The notes below the pieces were generated by a model that worked only from the letters and a program-made list of their open reading frames with translations, searched no databases and was not told where the DNA came from. Shown piece after piece: positions 35,274-46,882 of a stretch of 64,000 nucleotides of DNA. The DNA comes from Aerococcus sanguinicola (lineage in GTDB: Bacteria > Bacillota > Bacilli > Lactobacillales > Aerococcaceae): contig NZ_VYWO01000004.1 of assembly GCF_008726925.1 (NCBI RefSeq), positions 124,001-188,000 of the forward strand, in the 5' to 3' direction. Within the stretch, counting starts at the first letter, position 1. Each line of letters starts with the position of its first letter. The position numbers and the translations under genes were made by a program.

Positions 35274-35629
35274 AGTTGGGTTCGCAAAGGCAGAAAGGGA
35301 GTGACTTCAGCAAAGTGGAACGATCGGCTTTCAGCCGCTCTTTTCCTCTTTGCCTCCAGTCACCCCTTTCTAAACGCCTTTGCTCACACCCTGTTTAGTC
35401 GGGTTCGAGGATGCAGAAAGGGCTCCTCTTCGCAAAGATCCGCCGAAGACTTTCAGCCTTCTCTGGTTCTTTGCTCCAGAGGTCTATTTCTCCCGCTAGC
35501 CCTCACACCCTTTAGTCGGGTTCGACTTGGCAGGCTTGGAGTGATTTCACAAGTCCGAAACGAGCGAATACTTCGCTCTTATTCTGACTTGCTCCAATCA
35601 TCCAAGCCTAACCGCCAAGTCTCACACCC
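35274..35629. repeat. Three tandem long-hairpin elements 3' of the aldehyde dehydrogenase gene
   Basis: Units are 35274-35391 (stem GCAAAGGC/GCCTTTGC), 35397-35510 (GAGGATGC type, right arm decayed to CGCTAGCC) and 35514-35629 (GACTTGGC/GCCAAGTC, nearly identical to 7037-7152). Each has AGTYGGGTTCG and CTCACACCC caps. Three different stem sequences thus occur side by side in one locus. The final cap lies about five bases from the stop codon at 35635. Confidence 0.82.
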
Positions 35630-35634
35630 TTACT

Positions 35635-37047
35635 TTATTCGTTTTCGAATATGGCTTTGATTTCGACATAATCTTCTAAGCCGTAGTAGCCTTTTTCGCG
35701 GCCTAGGCCGGACATCTTATAACCGCCGAAGGGTGCTTGGTCGCTGCCTGGGTTATCGTTGACAAAGACATTCCCGGTCCGCAATTGACGAGCGACTGCC
35801 TTGGCTTCTTCTTCTGGGCCAACCACAGCTCCGGAGAGGCCGTATGGGGAATCGTTGGCTTGTTTGATAGCATCTTCTGTATCCGTATAGGTCAAGACAC
35901 AAAGCACAGGCCCGAAGATTTCTTCTTGGGCAATGGTCATATCATTCGTCACATTAACGAAAACAGTCGGATCCACATAATAGCCGGTCCGATCAATTTG
36001 GCCACCACCGACTAAGACCTCAGCGCCTTCTGCCTTACCCTTTTCGATATACTGTTCAACGGTTTGTTTTTGCTTGGCTGATACCATAGGGCCGACCTTT
36101 GTTTCTTCATCGGCTGGGTCGCCAATGACCACTTCTTTGTCGTAGAAGGCTTTAATCGCTGCCTTATAGTCTTCCAATTCATCTTCAGGGACGAAGAGCC
36201 GGGTCAGGGCAGCACAGGTTTGCCCTTGGTTATCGAGTACAGTATTCATGGCCTTAGCCACTGCCAACTCCTTGTCGCCACCTTTTAGTGCAAGGAGAGC
36301 AGACTTACCACCCAGTTCGAGCACCAGGCGTTTGATGGTGGCACTGGCCTTGTCATAGAGGCCCCGGCCTACTTCCGTGGAGCCTGTAAAGGAGATAATG
36401 GCCACATCGTCATGGCCAGCTAGGAGGTCTCCTGCCTCACTGCCGCGGCCAGTAATCAAGTTAACGACCCCTTTAGGCAGACCAGCTTCTTCAATAATTT
36501 CCATAAATTTAATAGCTGTGAGTGGTGTATCCGACGCTGGTTTGACCACAATAGTATTACCAGTTAAGAGCGCTGGGGTCAGCTTGCGTTGGATCTGGTT
36601 CAGTGGATAGTTCCAGGGCGTAATGCAGGCTACCACGCCAGCCCCTTCCTTAATAACGGTAGCGGTATCGTAACGCTCTTCGAAGTTAAAGCGGTCCAGG
36701 GCCTTCAAACTGCCTTCCAATTCGCCAATCGATTTGCGAACTTGGTTGTCTCGGGAAAAGGCCTTGCCTGCTCCCATCTCTTCAACCACAATATCCACTA
36801 ATTCTTCCTTATGAGCCTTGAGTCCTTCTAACACCTTCTCTAAATAAGCCTTGCGTTCAGCCACAGCCAAGGCATTCCAGGAAGGGAAGGCAGCTTTAGC
36901 CGCCGCAACGGCATCATCCACATCTTCAGCATTGCTGGTTGGCACTTGGCCAATAACTTCTTCCGTTGTAGGGTTGATAACGTCTGTATACTGACCAGAC
37001 TTGCTATCTACCCAATCACCATTGATATAATTTTGATATGTCTTCAT
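35635..37047 (-). CDS. NAD(P)-dependent aldehyde dehydrogenase
   Basis: This 470-residue family member has TPWNYPL near residue 145, FTGSTEVGR, LELGGKSAL (general-base Glu), NQGQTCAALTR (catalytic Cys) and EEIFGPVLC. It oxidises an aldehyde to the acid; the substrate is unknown. It differs clearly from the other aldehyde dehydrogenase in this window (3507-4988). GGAGG precedes ATG. The gene stands alone between a terminator on one side and hairpin elements on the other. Confidence 0.88.
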   Translation of the reverse strand: MKTYQNYINGDWVDSKSGQYTDVINPTTEEVIGQVPTSNAEDVDDAVAAAKAAFPSWNALAVAERKAYLEKVLEGLKAHKEELVDIVVEEMGAGKAFSRDNQVRKSIGELEGSLKALDRFNFEERYDTATVIKEGAGVVACITPWNYPLNQIQRKLTPALLTGNTIVVKPASDTPLTAIKFMEIIEEAGLPKGVVNLITGRGSEAGDLLAGHDDVAIISFTGSTEVGRGLYDKASATIKRLVLELGGKSALLALKGGDKELAVAKAMNTVLDNQGQTCAALTRLFVPEDELEDYKAAIKAFYDKEVVIGDPADEETKVGPMVSAKQKQTVEQYIEKGKAEGAEVLVGGGQIDRTGYYVDPTVFVNVTNDMTIAQEEIFGPVLCVLTYTDTEDAIKQANDSPYGLSGAVVGPEEEAKAVARQLRTGNVFVNDNPGSDQAPFGGYKMSGLGREKGYYGLEDYVEIKAIFENE

Positions 37048-37131
37048 CCAATAACCTCCTTCAACTGACTGTTAAGGGTCTACACTTCAATTATCAAGTA
37101 ATCATCACTTAAATTCAAGCCAGAGCCTTTA

Positions 37132-37162
37132 AAAAAAGCCCCCTAATTAAAGGGAGCTTGAG
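37132..37162 (-). terminator. Terminator of the FMN reductase gene
   Basis: Minus strand AAGCTCCCTTTAATT pairs with AGGGGGCTT and runs into TTTTTTT. Confidence 0.7.
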
Positions 37163-37181
37163 CGTTTCATCGAGATCTAGC

Positions 37182-37733
37182 TTAGATAAATTTAGCTGCA
37201 AAGTCTGCGAAGGCTTTACCAGCACTTGCTAAGAATTCTTTGGTATCTTCTGCAGTAATTTCACCATTTTCGCCGATGTAGTCTGCAGAGTTCCCAATAT
37301 AAAGTTCAGGTTGTTGCATAACAGGCATGTCTAAGAAGACTAAGGATTGACGGAGGGTGTGGTTGGCAATAGCGCCCCCGATACCTGCTGGTGATTGAGA
37401 AGCAACAAGAGCTGGCTTGCCTTCCCAAACGCTTGAGCCGTATGGACGAGAGCCTAAGTCAATAGCATTCTTCAAGCTAGCTGGAATACTGCGGTTATGT
37501 TCTGGTGTAACAAAGATGATTGCATCTTGTGCACGCACTTCATCACGGAAGCGAGTATATTCTGCAGGCTGTTCAGAGGCTTCATCATAGTCTTGGCTGT
37601 AAAGTGGAAGGTCAGCTGTTTCGATAAAGGTAACCTCAGCATCACTTGGTAAGCCAGCAACTAAGCCCTTTGCGATAGCTTCAGAGAATGAATTCTTACG
37701 GATTGAACCTAAAACAACACCATATTTTGTCAT
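37182..37733 (-). CDS. NADPH-dependent FMN reductase family protein
   Basis: This 183-residue flavodoxin-fold protein has an N-terminal phosphate-binding loop GSIRKNSFSEAIA and a mid-protein TPEHNRSIPASLKNAID motif that contacts the flavin. The family reduces FMN, quinones or azo compounds with NAD(P)H. AAGGAG precedes ATG. It is monocistronic, with its own terminator, and the physiological substrate is unknown. Confidence 0.87.
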   Translation of the reverse strand: MTKYGVVLGSIRKNSFSEAIAKGLVAGLPSDAEVTFIETADLPLYSQDYDEASEQPAEYTRFRDEVRAQDAIIFVTPEHNRSIPASLKNAIDLGSRPYGSSVWEGKPALVASQSPAGIGGAIANHTLRQSLVFLDMPVMQQPELYIGNSADYIGENGEITAEDTKEFLASAGKAFADFAAKFI

Positions 37734-37880
37734 AAATTAAAACTCCTTCTTTCTTTAACTGCTATTTCTTAACAACTTATCTTATAAGCCTATGATAATA
37801 GTTCAGTTCCGAAATTTCAAGTGAAAGGCCTCAAATCCGAAATATTCTTTGAGATTTAAGACTAGCTGCCCTCCAAGCCT

Positions 37881-37918
37881 AAAAAAACAAGAACCCCCTT
37901 GCGAGAGTTCTTGTTTCT
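37881..37918 (-). terminator. Terminator of groES-groEL
   Basis: Stem AACAAGAAC/GTTCTTGTT with seven T on the minus strand, just past the groEL stop. Confidence 0.85.
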
Positions 37919-37933
37919 TCATGACTTAGTGGC

Positions 37934-39568
<1,635 letters not shown>

Positions 39569-39621
39569 TCATGCTCCTCTCGATAATTGATTAATGATTC
39601 TTTCTTAAATTCTGTCTTTAC

Positions 39622-39894
39622 TTAGTCTTCGATAATAGCGACGATATCTTTAGCTTTTAAGATTAAGTATTTTTCACCAGCATATTCCACTTCATTGCCG
39701 GCATATTTTTCAAATAAGACAAGGTCATCTTTCTTAACTGGACTTGTGAAATCTTCTGTTTCATCAGCAACTGCAATCACACGTCCCACTTGGGATTTCT
39801 CTTGAGCTGCGGATGGTAGTAAAATACCAGACGTTGTTTTTTCTTCTTGTTCTTCGATCTGAACAATCACACGTTCATTTAAAGGTTTTAACAT
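39622..39894 (-). CDS. groES: Co-chaperonin GroES
   Basis: This 90-residue protein starts MLKPLNERVIVQ and includes the mobile loop EEKTTSGILLP that docks onto GroEL. It is the standard length for the heptameric lid. GGAGG precedes ATG. It is the first gene of the heat-shock operon, downstream of a CIRCE operator. Confidence 0.98.
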   Translation of the reverse strand: MLKPLNERVIVQIEEQEEKTTSGILLPSAAQEKSQVGRVIAVADETEDFTSPVKKDDLVLFEKYAGNEVEYAGEKYLILKAKDIVAIIED

Positions 39895-39941
39895 AATTCA
39901 CATTCCTCCATCAGTTCCAAAAAAGCATTTCATTTTTGCTG

Positions 39942-39968
39942 TTAGCACTCAAGACTTCCAAGTGCTAA
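39942..39968 (-). promoter_or_regulatory. CIRCE operator (HrcA binding site)
   Basis: TTAGCACTC, nine bases, then AAGTGCTAA: the CIRCE inverted repeat with one mismatch in the second arm. It sits between promoter and groES, as usual for HrcA repression. Confidence 0.92.
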
Positions 39969-40143
39969 CTTACAGTTATTATCTTAAAACATTTTATTTT
40001 AGAATGCAAGCTTTTTGTTGACTTTTTTTGACCTTTTAATATTTCTTTAAAGAATCCTGTCCCAATAGCTATTCTTACTTGTCTTTTCACTCGATTTTCG
40101 TTACATTACTTATTACCATGCAAGTTATTAAAGGAGTGTTGCT

Positions 40144-40344
40144 ATGTCTTTACAAGCGCTAATCATGAATATTCTACTTAAAATTGTCCTTGCCGGCCTC
40201 TTCCTCTCCCTTGCCATCTCCATGGTCCGTGAGAATGGGTGGTCCTTTCTCCCCTTCATCAATATTCTCTTAGCCAGCCACGATATTTACCAGAGCATCA
40301 AGCTAGTTGGTGTCTACAAAAGAATTAATCATTACAAACGTTAA
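40144..40344 (+). CDS. Small membrane protein (66 aa), function unknown
   Basis: The 66-residue product has two hydrophobic segments (about 6-24 and 30-48) and a basic tail YKRINHYKR. AAAGGAG eight bases before ATG and its own terminator support expression. It is transcribed opposite to both neighbours, groES and rex. I do not recognise a family. Confidence 0.65.
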   Translation: MSLQALIMNILLKIVLAGLFLSLAISMVRENGWSFLPFINILLASHDIYQSIKLVGVYKRINHYKR

Positions 40345-40360
40345 GCCCTCCGCTTAGCAG

Positions 40361-40412
40361 ACAAAAAAGTGCCCCAAAGGAAGCTGGATCAGTCCTTTGA
40401 GGCACTTTTTCT
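40361..40412. terminator. Bidirectional terminator between the small membrane protein and rex
   Basis: AAAAAGTGCC...AAAGGA pairs with TCCTTTGAGGCACTTTTT. Confidence 0.85.
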
Positions 40413-40419
40413 AAGTCCA

Positions 40420-41040
40420 CTAATGGTGGGTCACATAATAGATTAAAGTTTGCAATTCGTTAGCGAGGTCCACGGTTTGGACGAACATGTCTTTAGGAAC
40501 ATTGAGCCGGCTAGCTGAAAAGTTCAAAATCCCCTTAACACCAGCTTCTTCCAGCTGTGGAACCACACTTTGGGCGACATGGCCAGGCACGGCCAGGATG
40601 ACAATATCGATTTGACGCGCTTCCAATTGGTCAACGATTTCATCCATACTATAGATTGGCACCCCTTCATGGATCTTTCCTATCTTATCTGGATCAATGT
40701 CGAACGCTGCATTGATATGGACATTATTGGACTGCTTAAAGTTATAGCTAATCAAAGCATTCCCCAAGTTGCCGACCCCAATCAGGGCTACCATCGTCAA
40801 CTGGTCCTGGCTCAATAAGCGACTAAAAAAGTCAATGAGATGGTCCACCTCATAGCCGTAACCTCGTTTACCTAGGGTACCAAAATAAGAAAAATCGCGT
40901 CGAATGGTCGCACTATCTACTTTAACCGCATCAGAAATTTGCTCTGAGGAGACGCGTTCCATCCCCATCGCCTTAAAATTCTTTAAACATCTGTAATAAA
41001 TGGATAATCGTTTGGCTGTTGCCTTTGGTATCTTTTTCAC
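40420..41040 (-). CDS. rex: Redox-sensing transcriptional repressor Rex
   Basis: This 206-residue protein has an N-terminal winged helix (residues 1-80, with SEQISDAVKVDSATIRRDFSYFG-type recognition helix). The Rossmann domain has the GVGNLGNAL nucleotide-binding loop at about residue 90 and a C-terminal helix for domain swapping. Rex senses the NADH/NAD+ ratio and represses fermentation and respiration genes when NADH is low. The start is GTG after a GGGGGG run. TTCAC/GTGAA half-sites near 41057-41069 could be an autoregulatory site, but they are not a clear Rex operator. Confidence 0.93.
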   Translation of the reverse strand: MKKIPKATAKRLSIYYRCLKNFKAMGMERVSSEQISDAVKVDSATIRRDFSYFGTLGKRGYGYEVDHLIDFFSRLLSQDQLTMVALIGVGNLGNALISYNFKQSNNVHINAAFDIDPDKIGKIHEGVPIYSMDEIVDQLEARQIDIVILAVPGHVAQSVVPQLEEAGVKGILNFSASRLNVPKDMFVQTVDLANELQTLIYYVTHH

Positions 41041-41124
41041 TTGAATCCCCCCTGTTTGTTCACTTGTGAAAAATAGAATAGAAATATTTTACCAGGATTT
41101 TGTTTTTGAAGCAAATCAAAATGA

Positions 41125-43191
41125 TTAATTTAAGCTTAAACCAAATCCATAGCGGTAAGTATTTCCGGCACTGTCTTGATAGGCATAAGGCCGGTCCATG
41201 TACTTGTCCTTATCATAACCAGGGACATCGTTAGGCGAGGCACAGATTCCCTCATCATTGACCGCGATCACTTCATCACTCGCTGGTAGGGTTAGAGGTA
41301 ATGTGCCCTTGGCTGGACAAGCCCCTGTATAGACATCCATAATGGCTTGGATAAAGCTATTGAAACTTACCGTTAAAGCCTCAGCTAAAGGCTCTACATT
41401 CTCCAAAATAAAGGGTAAGTCCAAGTTGACATTGATGATGGTATGGTCCACAGCTGCCTGGATGGCCTTCACCCGGTCGAGGTCCACATTCGTTGCTTGG
41501 TGGATCTGCAGGTCGAGATAACCCGAAGTAGCTTCGAAATAGGACCCTGAAATAGGTTCCAAGAAGAGCAAGGCAATATCTGCTTCCTTGTAGTCTGTCA
41601 CCAGGTCAATCTGTGGGAAGGCTTGGCGGATCTGGTCAGGTAATTTGTGGTTGAGTTCATCCGTATTACCGAAGATCCCTTGCTTGCGGCGACTGGCCAT
41701 CTCCTCTTCATTATAAACCTTAGTAAAGATCTCCGCATAGACCTTCCTCCCTGCTAATTTATCAGCTGTCAAGGGCAAGAGGTCTTGGTCATTCTTCAAG
41801 AGTACAACAGATTCTTGGTGGGCCTGGTAAGCGGTCTGACGACTCGCCTCACTATTGGTCACTGCTTCTGCTTGGTCAGCTTCTTGGTAAGGGTTCTCAA
41901 ATAAACCTAAGGCAAAGAGTTCTTTTAGCGTCCCCTTAACCCGGTCATTGACCGTTGCTTCATCCACAAGCCCCTGGTCTACAGCTGCTTCAAAGGCTTC
42001 AACTTCTGTGGTTCCCGATACAATATTGGTGCCGGCCTTCAGTAGCTTGGCGACCCGTTCAGGCTTGGTCAGGTCTTCTACCCCCCAGGCACAGGCATCC
42101 AAGACCCCTGTATCCGAATTAATATAGCCTTCAAAGCCAAGCTCATCACGCAAGAGATCTTGGAGGAATTGCCGGTTGTAGGCAAAAGCTACATCTTCCT
42201 CGAAGCCTGCTGGGAAGGGCTCTTGGGGCAGGTTGGATTTCTCTTGGCTTGGAATCGCATAGTAAGGCATGATAGCGCTAGGATGATGTTTAATCGCTGC
42301 CTTAAATGGAGGGAGATGGTAGCTTTCCAAACTATTAGGCGTTGGATAAACATTATACTTCCCTTCTTCATAATGGGGGTCAAAGCCATTCTCTCGCGCA
42401 CCGCCACCAGGGAAATGTTTAATAGTTAGCGCCACCCCTTGGTCATCCAGGTTTTCACCTTGGTAGATGGGAATAATGCTTTCAGCAATCTCTGAAATTT
42501 GTTCCGGATTCTCACCAAAAGTTCCCGAAGTTCTAAACCAGCGGGGATCGGTCGCTGTATCCACCATGTACATATAGCCCTTGCGGATGTTATTGTGCCA
42601 GAATTCCTGCTTACCGATCTGGGCAAAGGCCTTAATCAATGGTAAGTTGCGGCTTGCCGCTAGGCCTAAGGTGCCAGGAAATTGGGTGAAGCGGCCAATA
42701 GCTGATTCCGCATTGAAAGTCGCTTCATTGTTCTCATTCTTTGAATTGGATAGAACAACAAGAGGAATCCCTAAGCGGGTCTTTTCGACCATTTCCTGCA
42801 TGGTATTAACCCAGCTGACGATTTCATTAGGCTTGGCATTCTCTCTTAAGATGATGTGACGGATTTGGAAATCCTCTAAGAGGGTTGACGTAGGGTATTC
42901 ATGCTTCGGATGAGGGTATTGGATATCTTTATCCGCCTCATTAATCACTCCGTCGTGGCTGGTGGGCTCTCCCTCTTCAGCAGAGATCCCCATGGGCTTA
43001 TCAATCAGCACCATCATCCCAGCCTTCTCCCGGAGGTTCATCCGCTCCACTAAGTCCTGGGCGCGTTCTTCTGGACTCAGGCGCCAGTCCTCGTAGGGAT
43101 TGATTTGGCCGTCCTTATTATGGTCCTTGAAGTAGAGCCCATCGACCTCCAGTTCGTCTAAGTGACGACTGACTAATTTCTTTTGTTCCAT
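41125..43191 (-). CDS. Glycoside hydrolase family 3 protein (beta-glucosidase-like)
   Basis: The 688-residue protein has the GH3 N-terminal barrel with KHFPGGGARENG near residue 255. The nucleophile region FEGYINSDTGVLDACAW follows at about 350, and a C-terminal alpha/beta domain carries VVLLKND near 460. GH3 enzymes release beta-linked glucose, xylose or N-acetylglucosamine. There is no signal peptide, so it is probably cytoplasmic. The ATG at 43191 follows AAGGAG; an in-frame start 39 bases upstream lacks such a site. No sugar transporter is adjacent. Confidence 0.85.
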   Translation of the reverse strand: MEQKKLVSRHLDELEVDGLYFKDHNKDGQINPYEDWRLSPEERAQDLVERMNLREKAGMMVLIDKPMGISAEEGEPTSHDGVINEADKDIQYPHPKHEYPTSTLLEDFQIRHIILRENAKPNEIVSWVNTMQEMVEKTRLGIPLVVLSNSKNENNEATFNAESAIGRFTQFPGTLGLAASRNLPLIKAFAQIGKQEFWHNNIRKGYMYMVDTATDPRWFRTSGTFGENPEQISEIAESIIPIYQGENLDDQGVALTIKHFPGGGARENGFDPHYEEGKYNVYPTPNSLESYHLPPFKAAIKHHPSAIMPYYAIPSQEKSNLPQEPFPAGFEEDVAFAYNRQFLQDLLRDELGFEGYINSDTGVLDACAWGVEDLTKPERVAKLLKAGTNIVSGTTEVEAFEAAVDQGLVDEATVNDRVKGTLKELFALGLFENPYQEADQAEAVTNSEASRQTAYQAHQESVVLLKNDQDLLPLTADKLAGRKVYAEIFTKVYNEEEMASRRKQGIFGNTDELNHKLPDQIRQAFPQIDLVTDYKEADIALLFLEPISGSYFEATSGYLDLQIHQATNVDLDRVKAIQAAVDHTIINVNLDLPFILENVEPLAEALTVSFNSFIQAIMDVYTGACPAKGTLPLTLPASDEVIAVNDEGICASPNDVPGYDKDKYMDRPYAYQDSAGNTYRYGFGLSLN

Positions 43192-43359
43192 TTCATCGCT
43201 CCTTATCGCTTTATCATTAATTTTAACCACAGTATAAGTCTATTTTAAGGGATAAAGTGTTTTTTGCAAAGCCTTTCACAAGGACAAAGGATTTTCCCAG
43301 TCGTCCCTATTCTAGAATTATGCTAAACTAGGACTAGTATTTTAGAAGGAGGCTAGACA

Positions 43360-45291
43360 ATGATTCTTTTACAAGGTTCCAATTTAGCCCGACAATTTGG
43401 GGCAGAGACCCTGTTTGAAGACATTCAAATCACCGTTCAAGACACTAGTCGCATTGGTCTAGTCGGTAGAAATGGTACCGGTAAATCGACCCTACTCAAG
43501 ATTCTCGCAGGTATTGAGAGTCCAGACCATGGGACGGTTTCCCAGCGCAAAGGCACGCGGATTGCCTATATGGACCAACATACGGCTGTCAATAGCGAAC
43601 GGACCGTTTACGAAGAAATGAAGAGCGTTTTTGCGGAGAGCTTGGCCCTTATCGACCAAGCCAACCAAGCGGCTATGGTTCTCGCTGACCAGGCAGTGAT
43701 CCAAGATCCTGACCGCTATGAACAAGCGCTTAAGACCTATGACCAGCTCCAAGAAGAGATCAACCGGCGCAATGCCTATAGCTATGATTCCGAGATCCGC
43801 ATGGTCCTCCATGGTTTCCGCTTTCCAGAAGAAATGTACGACCAACCCATTGCACAAATGTCAGGTGGTCAGCGGACCCGCCTGGCCCTGGCCAAGGTCC
43901 TCCTCGAGAAGCGAGACATCCTGATCCTCGACGAACCGACCAACCACTTAGATATCGATACCCTCAATTGGCTGGAAGGCTACCTGCCCAAGTATCCAGG
44001 TGCCCTCTTGATCGTCAGCCACGACCGCTACTTCCTCGACCATGTCACCAACGAAACCTATGAAATGACCCACCATGGCATCGAACACTATGCCGGCAAT
44101 TACAGCTTCTACCTAAAGGAGAAGGCCGTTCGCTTGGAAACGCAAATGAAGGCCTATGAAAAGCAACAAAAAGAAATCCATAAATTAGAAGACTATATTG
44201 CCCGCAACCTGGTCCGCGCCTCTACCACTAAGATGGCGCAGAGCCGGCGCAAGCAGCTCGAGCGAATGGACAAGTTGGAACGTCCCCAGCAGGATGAGCG
44301 GTCGGCCCGCATCCAATTCAGTACGGAGAAGTCCAGCGGTAATGTGGTTCTCACGGTGGATGACCTAGCTATCGGTTACGAAGACTGCCTGTCTTATCCC
44401 ATCAATATTGACCTCCGCAAGCAGAAGGCCCTAGCCGTTGTCGGCCCCAATGGCGTGGGCAAGTCGACCCTGCTCAAGACCATCACAGGACAGATTCCAG
44501 CCTTAGAAGGTGATTACAAATTAGGGACCAATGTCAGTCTGGGCTACTACGACCAAGAACTGGGCAATCTCAATTCTAAAAAAGACGTTCTCCACGAACT
44601 CTGGGATGACCACCCCGCCATGAACGAACAAGACATCCGTACCATCCTCGGCAGCTTCCTCTTTAGCGGGAGCGACGTTGAAAAACCGGTCCACGGCCTC
44701 AGCGGTGGGGAAAAAGCCCGCCTAGAGCTGGCCAAACTCGCCCTCGACCACGACAACTTCCTGGTCCTAGACGAACCCACTAACCACTTGGACATCGACT
44801 CCAAGGAAGTCTTAGAGAACGCCCTCATCGACTATGACGGCACCCTTTTATTTGTTAGCCACGACCGCTACTTCATCAACCGCCTAGCGACCGAAGTTTT
44901 AGAAATTTCAGAAGACGGCAGCAAGCTTTACCTCGGTGACTACGACTATTACTTAGCCAAAAAAGCCGAAGAAGAAGCCCGCCAAGCGGCCCAAGCCAGC
45001 ACGGAGGATCACGAAACAGTAGTGGAAGAAAAATCCTCTGGCAAGATCAGCTACGAAGCAAACAAACAAAAACAACGCGAACAGCGCCGTCAACAACGAC
45101 TTATCGACCAGTGCGAAGAAGAAATTAGCCAAGTCGAAGAAGAAATTCAGGCCATCGAAAACGAAATGGCCAAACCCGAAGTCTACCAAGACAACGCCCA
45201 AATCCTCGACCTCAACGCCCAACTCGAACCCCTCAAACAACACCACCAAGACCTCATGGACCAATGGGAAGAGCTGCTTGAGAAACTATAG
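43360..45291 (+). CDS. ABC-F family ATP-binding protein (ribosome-associated, YdiF/Uup-like)
   Basis: This 643-residue protein has two ATP-binding cassettes and no membrane domain. Walker A motifs are GRNGTGKSTLL and GPNGVGKSTLL, signature motifs are SGGQRTRLALAK and LSGGEKARLELAK, and LDEPTNHLDID occurs twice. A linker helix (about residues 240-320) and a charged C-terminal coiled coil (about 545-643) are present. ABC-F proteins act on the ribosome in translation or antibiotic protection. Lack of a distinctive resistance-type interdomain arm suggests a housekeeping role, which is inference. AGGAGG precedes ATG. Confidence 0.92.
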   Translation: MILLQGSNLARQFGAETLFEDIQITVQDTSRIGLVGRNGTGKSTLLKILAGIESPDHGTVSQRKGTRIAYMDQHTAVNSERTVYEEMKSVFAESLALIDQANQAAMVLADQAVIQDPDRYEQALKTYDQLQEEINRRNAYSYDSEIRMVLHGFRFPEEMYDQPIAQMSGGQRTRLALAKVLLEKRDILILDEPTNHLDIDTLNWLEGYLPKYPGALLIVSHDRYFLDHVTNETYEMTHHGIEHYAGNYSFYLKEKAVRLETQMKAYEKQQKEIHKLEDYIARNLVRASTTKMAQSRRKQLERMDKLERPQQDERSARIQFSTEKSSGNVVLTVDDLAIGYEDCLSYPINIDLRKQKALAVVGPNGVGKSTLLKTITGQIPALEGDYKLGTNVSLGYYDQELGNLNSKKDVLHELWDDHPAMNEQDIRTILGSFLFSGSDVEKPVHGLSGGEKARLELAKLALDHDNFLVLDEPTNHLDIDSKEVLENALIDYDGTLLFVSHDRYFINRLATEVLEISEDGSKLYLGDYDYYLAKKAEEEARQAAQASTEDHETVVEEKSSGKISYEANKQKQREQRRQQRLIDQCEEEISQVEEEIQAIENEMAKPEVYQDNAQILDLNAQLEPLKQHHQDLMDQWEELLEKL

Positions 45292-45350
45292 GATATAAAA
45301 TATCGCGCGATCCTTCCCCCCTTGCAGCTATAACAGCTACAAAAACAGAC

Positions 45351-45401
45351 AAAAAATCCACCATTTTCACATCAAATCAGTGAAGCTGGTGGATTTTTAA
45401 T
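45351..45401. terminator. Bidirectional terminator between the ABC-F gene and tsaD
   Basis: AAAATCCACCATTTTCAC pairs with GTGAAGCTGGTGGATTTTT. Confidence 0.8.
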
Positions 45402-45413
45402 TTCTAATATTTT

Positions 45414-46430
45414 TTAAGAGTCACTAATATCCAAACCTGGAACAGCATCTAAGCTCAGGTCAGCAAATTCAGCTCTCTGATAGAGGGTATAGGCTGCTGC
45501 TCCAATCATCGCGGCATTATCACCACAATATTTAAGTGGCGGGAAGTAGAGGGCGACTTCTGGGTGGCGGTCAGCGAGAGCCGCTTGAAGTTCTTGGCGT
45601 AAGCCACTGTTGGCAGCTACCCCACCAGCGACTAAGAGCTGCTTGGCCGGATAGTCGTCCAGGGCCCGGCAAGTTTTCTCCACTAGAACTTCCACCGCCG
45701 CCGCTTGGAATGAACTTGCAACATTTTCTTTGACAAGCTTCTCCCCGCGTTGGTCGGCATTGTGGAGGTGGTTAATAACTGCTGACTTGAGCCCACTAAA
45801 GCTGAAATCGTAATTGTCTTCATCCAGCATGGGGCGCGGATAATCATAAGTATCTTGGCCGACTTGGGCGAGTTCATCCATCTTCTTACCTCCAGGATAG
45901 GGCAAGTCGAGTAGGCGCCCTACCTTATCATAGGCCTCACCCACGGCATCATCACGGGTATCCCCAAACTTCTCAAAAACCCCGTCCGCGGGCATGTAGA
46001 TCAATTCCGTATGTCCCCCACTGACGACCAGTGACAATAGGGGAAAGTCCATGGCTTGGACTAGCTGGTTAGCATAAATATGGCCGGCAATATGGTTGAC
46101 CCCAATCAAAGGTTTATCATGGGCAAAGGCCAGGGTCTTGGCAGCCGTAATCCCGATCAAGAGCGAGCCTACCAAACCAGGCCCCTTGGTCACCGCAATC
46201 CCATCAATGTCCTCCCAGCCTAAACCCGCTTCTTCAAAGGCTAAATCGACAATTTGAGTAATTTGTTCAACATGGTGGCGGCTCGCTATTTCCGGCACCA
46301 CGCCACCAAAACGCATGTGGCTTTTGACCTGGGTGGCAACAATATTGGCCAAGCAGTCCTTGCCATCACGAATAATCGCTGCCCCTGTTTCGTCACAGCT
46401 CGATTCAATTGCTAATAGGGTTACTGACAT
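45414..46430 (-). CDS. tsaD: tRNA threonylcarbamoyladenosine transferase TsaD
   Basis: This 338-residue protein transfers the threonylcarbamoyl group to A37 of ANN-decoding tRNAs with TsaB and Tsa[14 protein letters not shown] is at the N terminus, the metal-binding histidines are in ASRHHVEQI, and [21 protein letters not shown] and [14 protein letters not shown] follow. AAGGTGAG precedes the ATG at 46430. It is the last gene of the tsaB-GNAT-GNAT-tsaD operon. Confidence 0.95.
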   Translation of the reverse strand: MSVTLLAIESSCDETGAAIIRDGKDCLANIVATQVKSHMRFGGVVPEIASRHHVEQITQIVDLAFEEAGLGWEDIDGIAVTKGPGLVGSLLIGITAAKTLAFAHDKPLIGVNHIAGHIYANQLVQAMDFPLLSLVVSGGHTELIYMPADGVFEKFGDTRDDAVGEAYDKVGRLLDLPYPGGKKMDELAQVGQDTYDYPRPMLDEDNYDFSFSGLKSAVINHLHNADQRGEKLVKENVASSFQAAAVEVLVEKTCRALDDYPAKQLLVAGGVAANSGLRQELQAALADRHPEVALYFPPLKYCGDNAAMIGAAAYTLYQRAEFADLSLDAVPGLDISDS

Positions 46431-46447
46431 CTTCTCACCTTTTCTAA

Positions 46448-46882
46448 TTAAACCTGTAAACAATAAATCCAGGCATCTTCTCCATCCTGGTAATAATTTT
46501 GACGGATAGCTAATCGTTCAAATCCTAGCTTCCGATAGAGGGTCTGGGCGGGAAGATTCGTCGCCCGCACTTCCAAGAACATCCGCTCCATCCCTTGGCT
46601 CTTCAACTGGTCAATCGCTTCGCTCAGGAGTTTTTGACCCAAGCCTTGCCTTTGATGAGCAGGTAGAACAGCCAGGTTGAGGAGTTCCGCCTCGCCCGCT
46701 AGAACTTGAATCTGGGCCAGAGCCAGTAAGTTTCCCTGGTCCTCATAAGCAAAAACCTGGGCATGGGGCCGACTGAGGAAGTGGTCCAGAGCGTCAACTG
46801 TCCATGTTGGAGCTTGAGGATAAGCAGCGTCTAAGACCACCCACATCGCTTCTCCCAAGCCTGCTTCCAAACATTTAATCAT
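46448..46882 (-). CDS. RimI-like GNAT N-acetyltransferase (second copy)
   Basis: This 144-residue GNAT-fold protein has the acetyl-CoA loop [11 protein letters not shown] at about residue 77 and the C-terminal [20 protein letters not shown] signature of RimI. RimI acetylates the N terminus of ribosomal protein S18. The ATG overlaps the stop of the preceding GNAT gene (ATGATTAA), so they are coupled. A longer in-frame reading to 46942 overlaps that gene more deeply and is less likely. Confidence 0.85.
   Translation of the reverse strand: MIKCLEAGLGEAMWVVLDAAYPQAPTWTVDALDHFLSRPHAQVFAYEDQGNLLALAQIQVLAGEAELLNLAVLPAHQRQGLGQKLLSEAIDQLKSQGMERMFLEVRATNLPAQTLYRKLGFERLAIRQNYYQDGEDAWIYCLQV

Noticed and set aside
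35199..35660. Plus-strand frame of 153 codons
   Set aside because: It translates the tandem hairpin elements and repeats the motif LFSRVRGCRKGSS also produced by the copies near 18346; not a protein.
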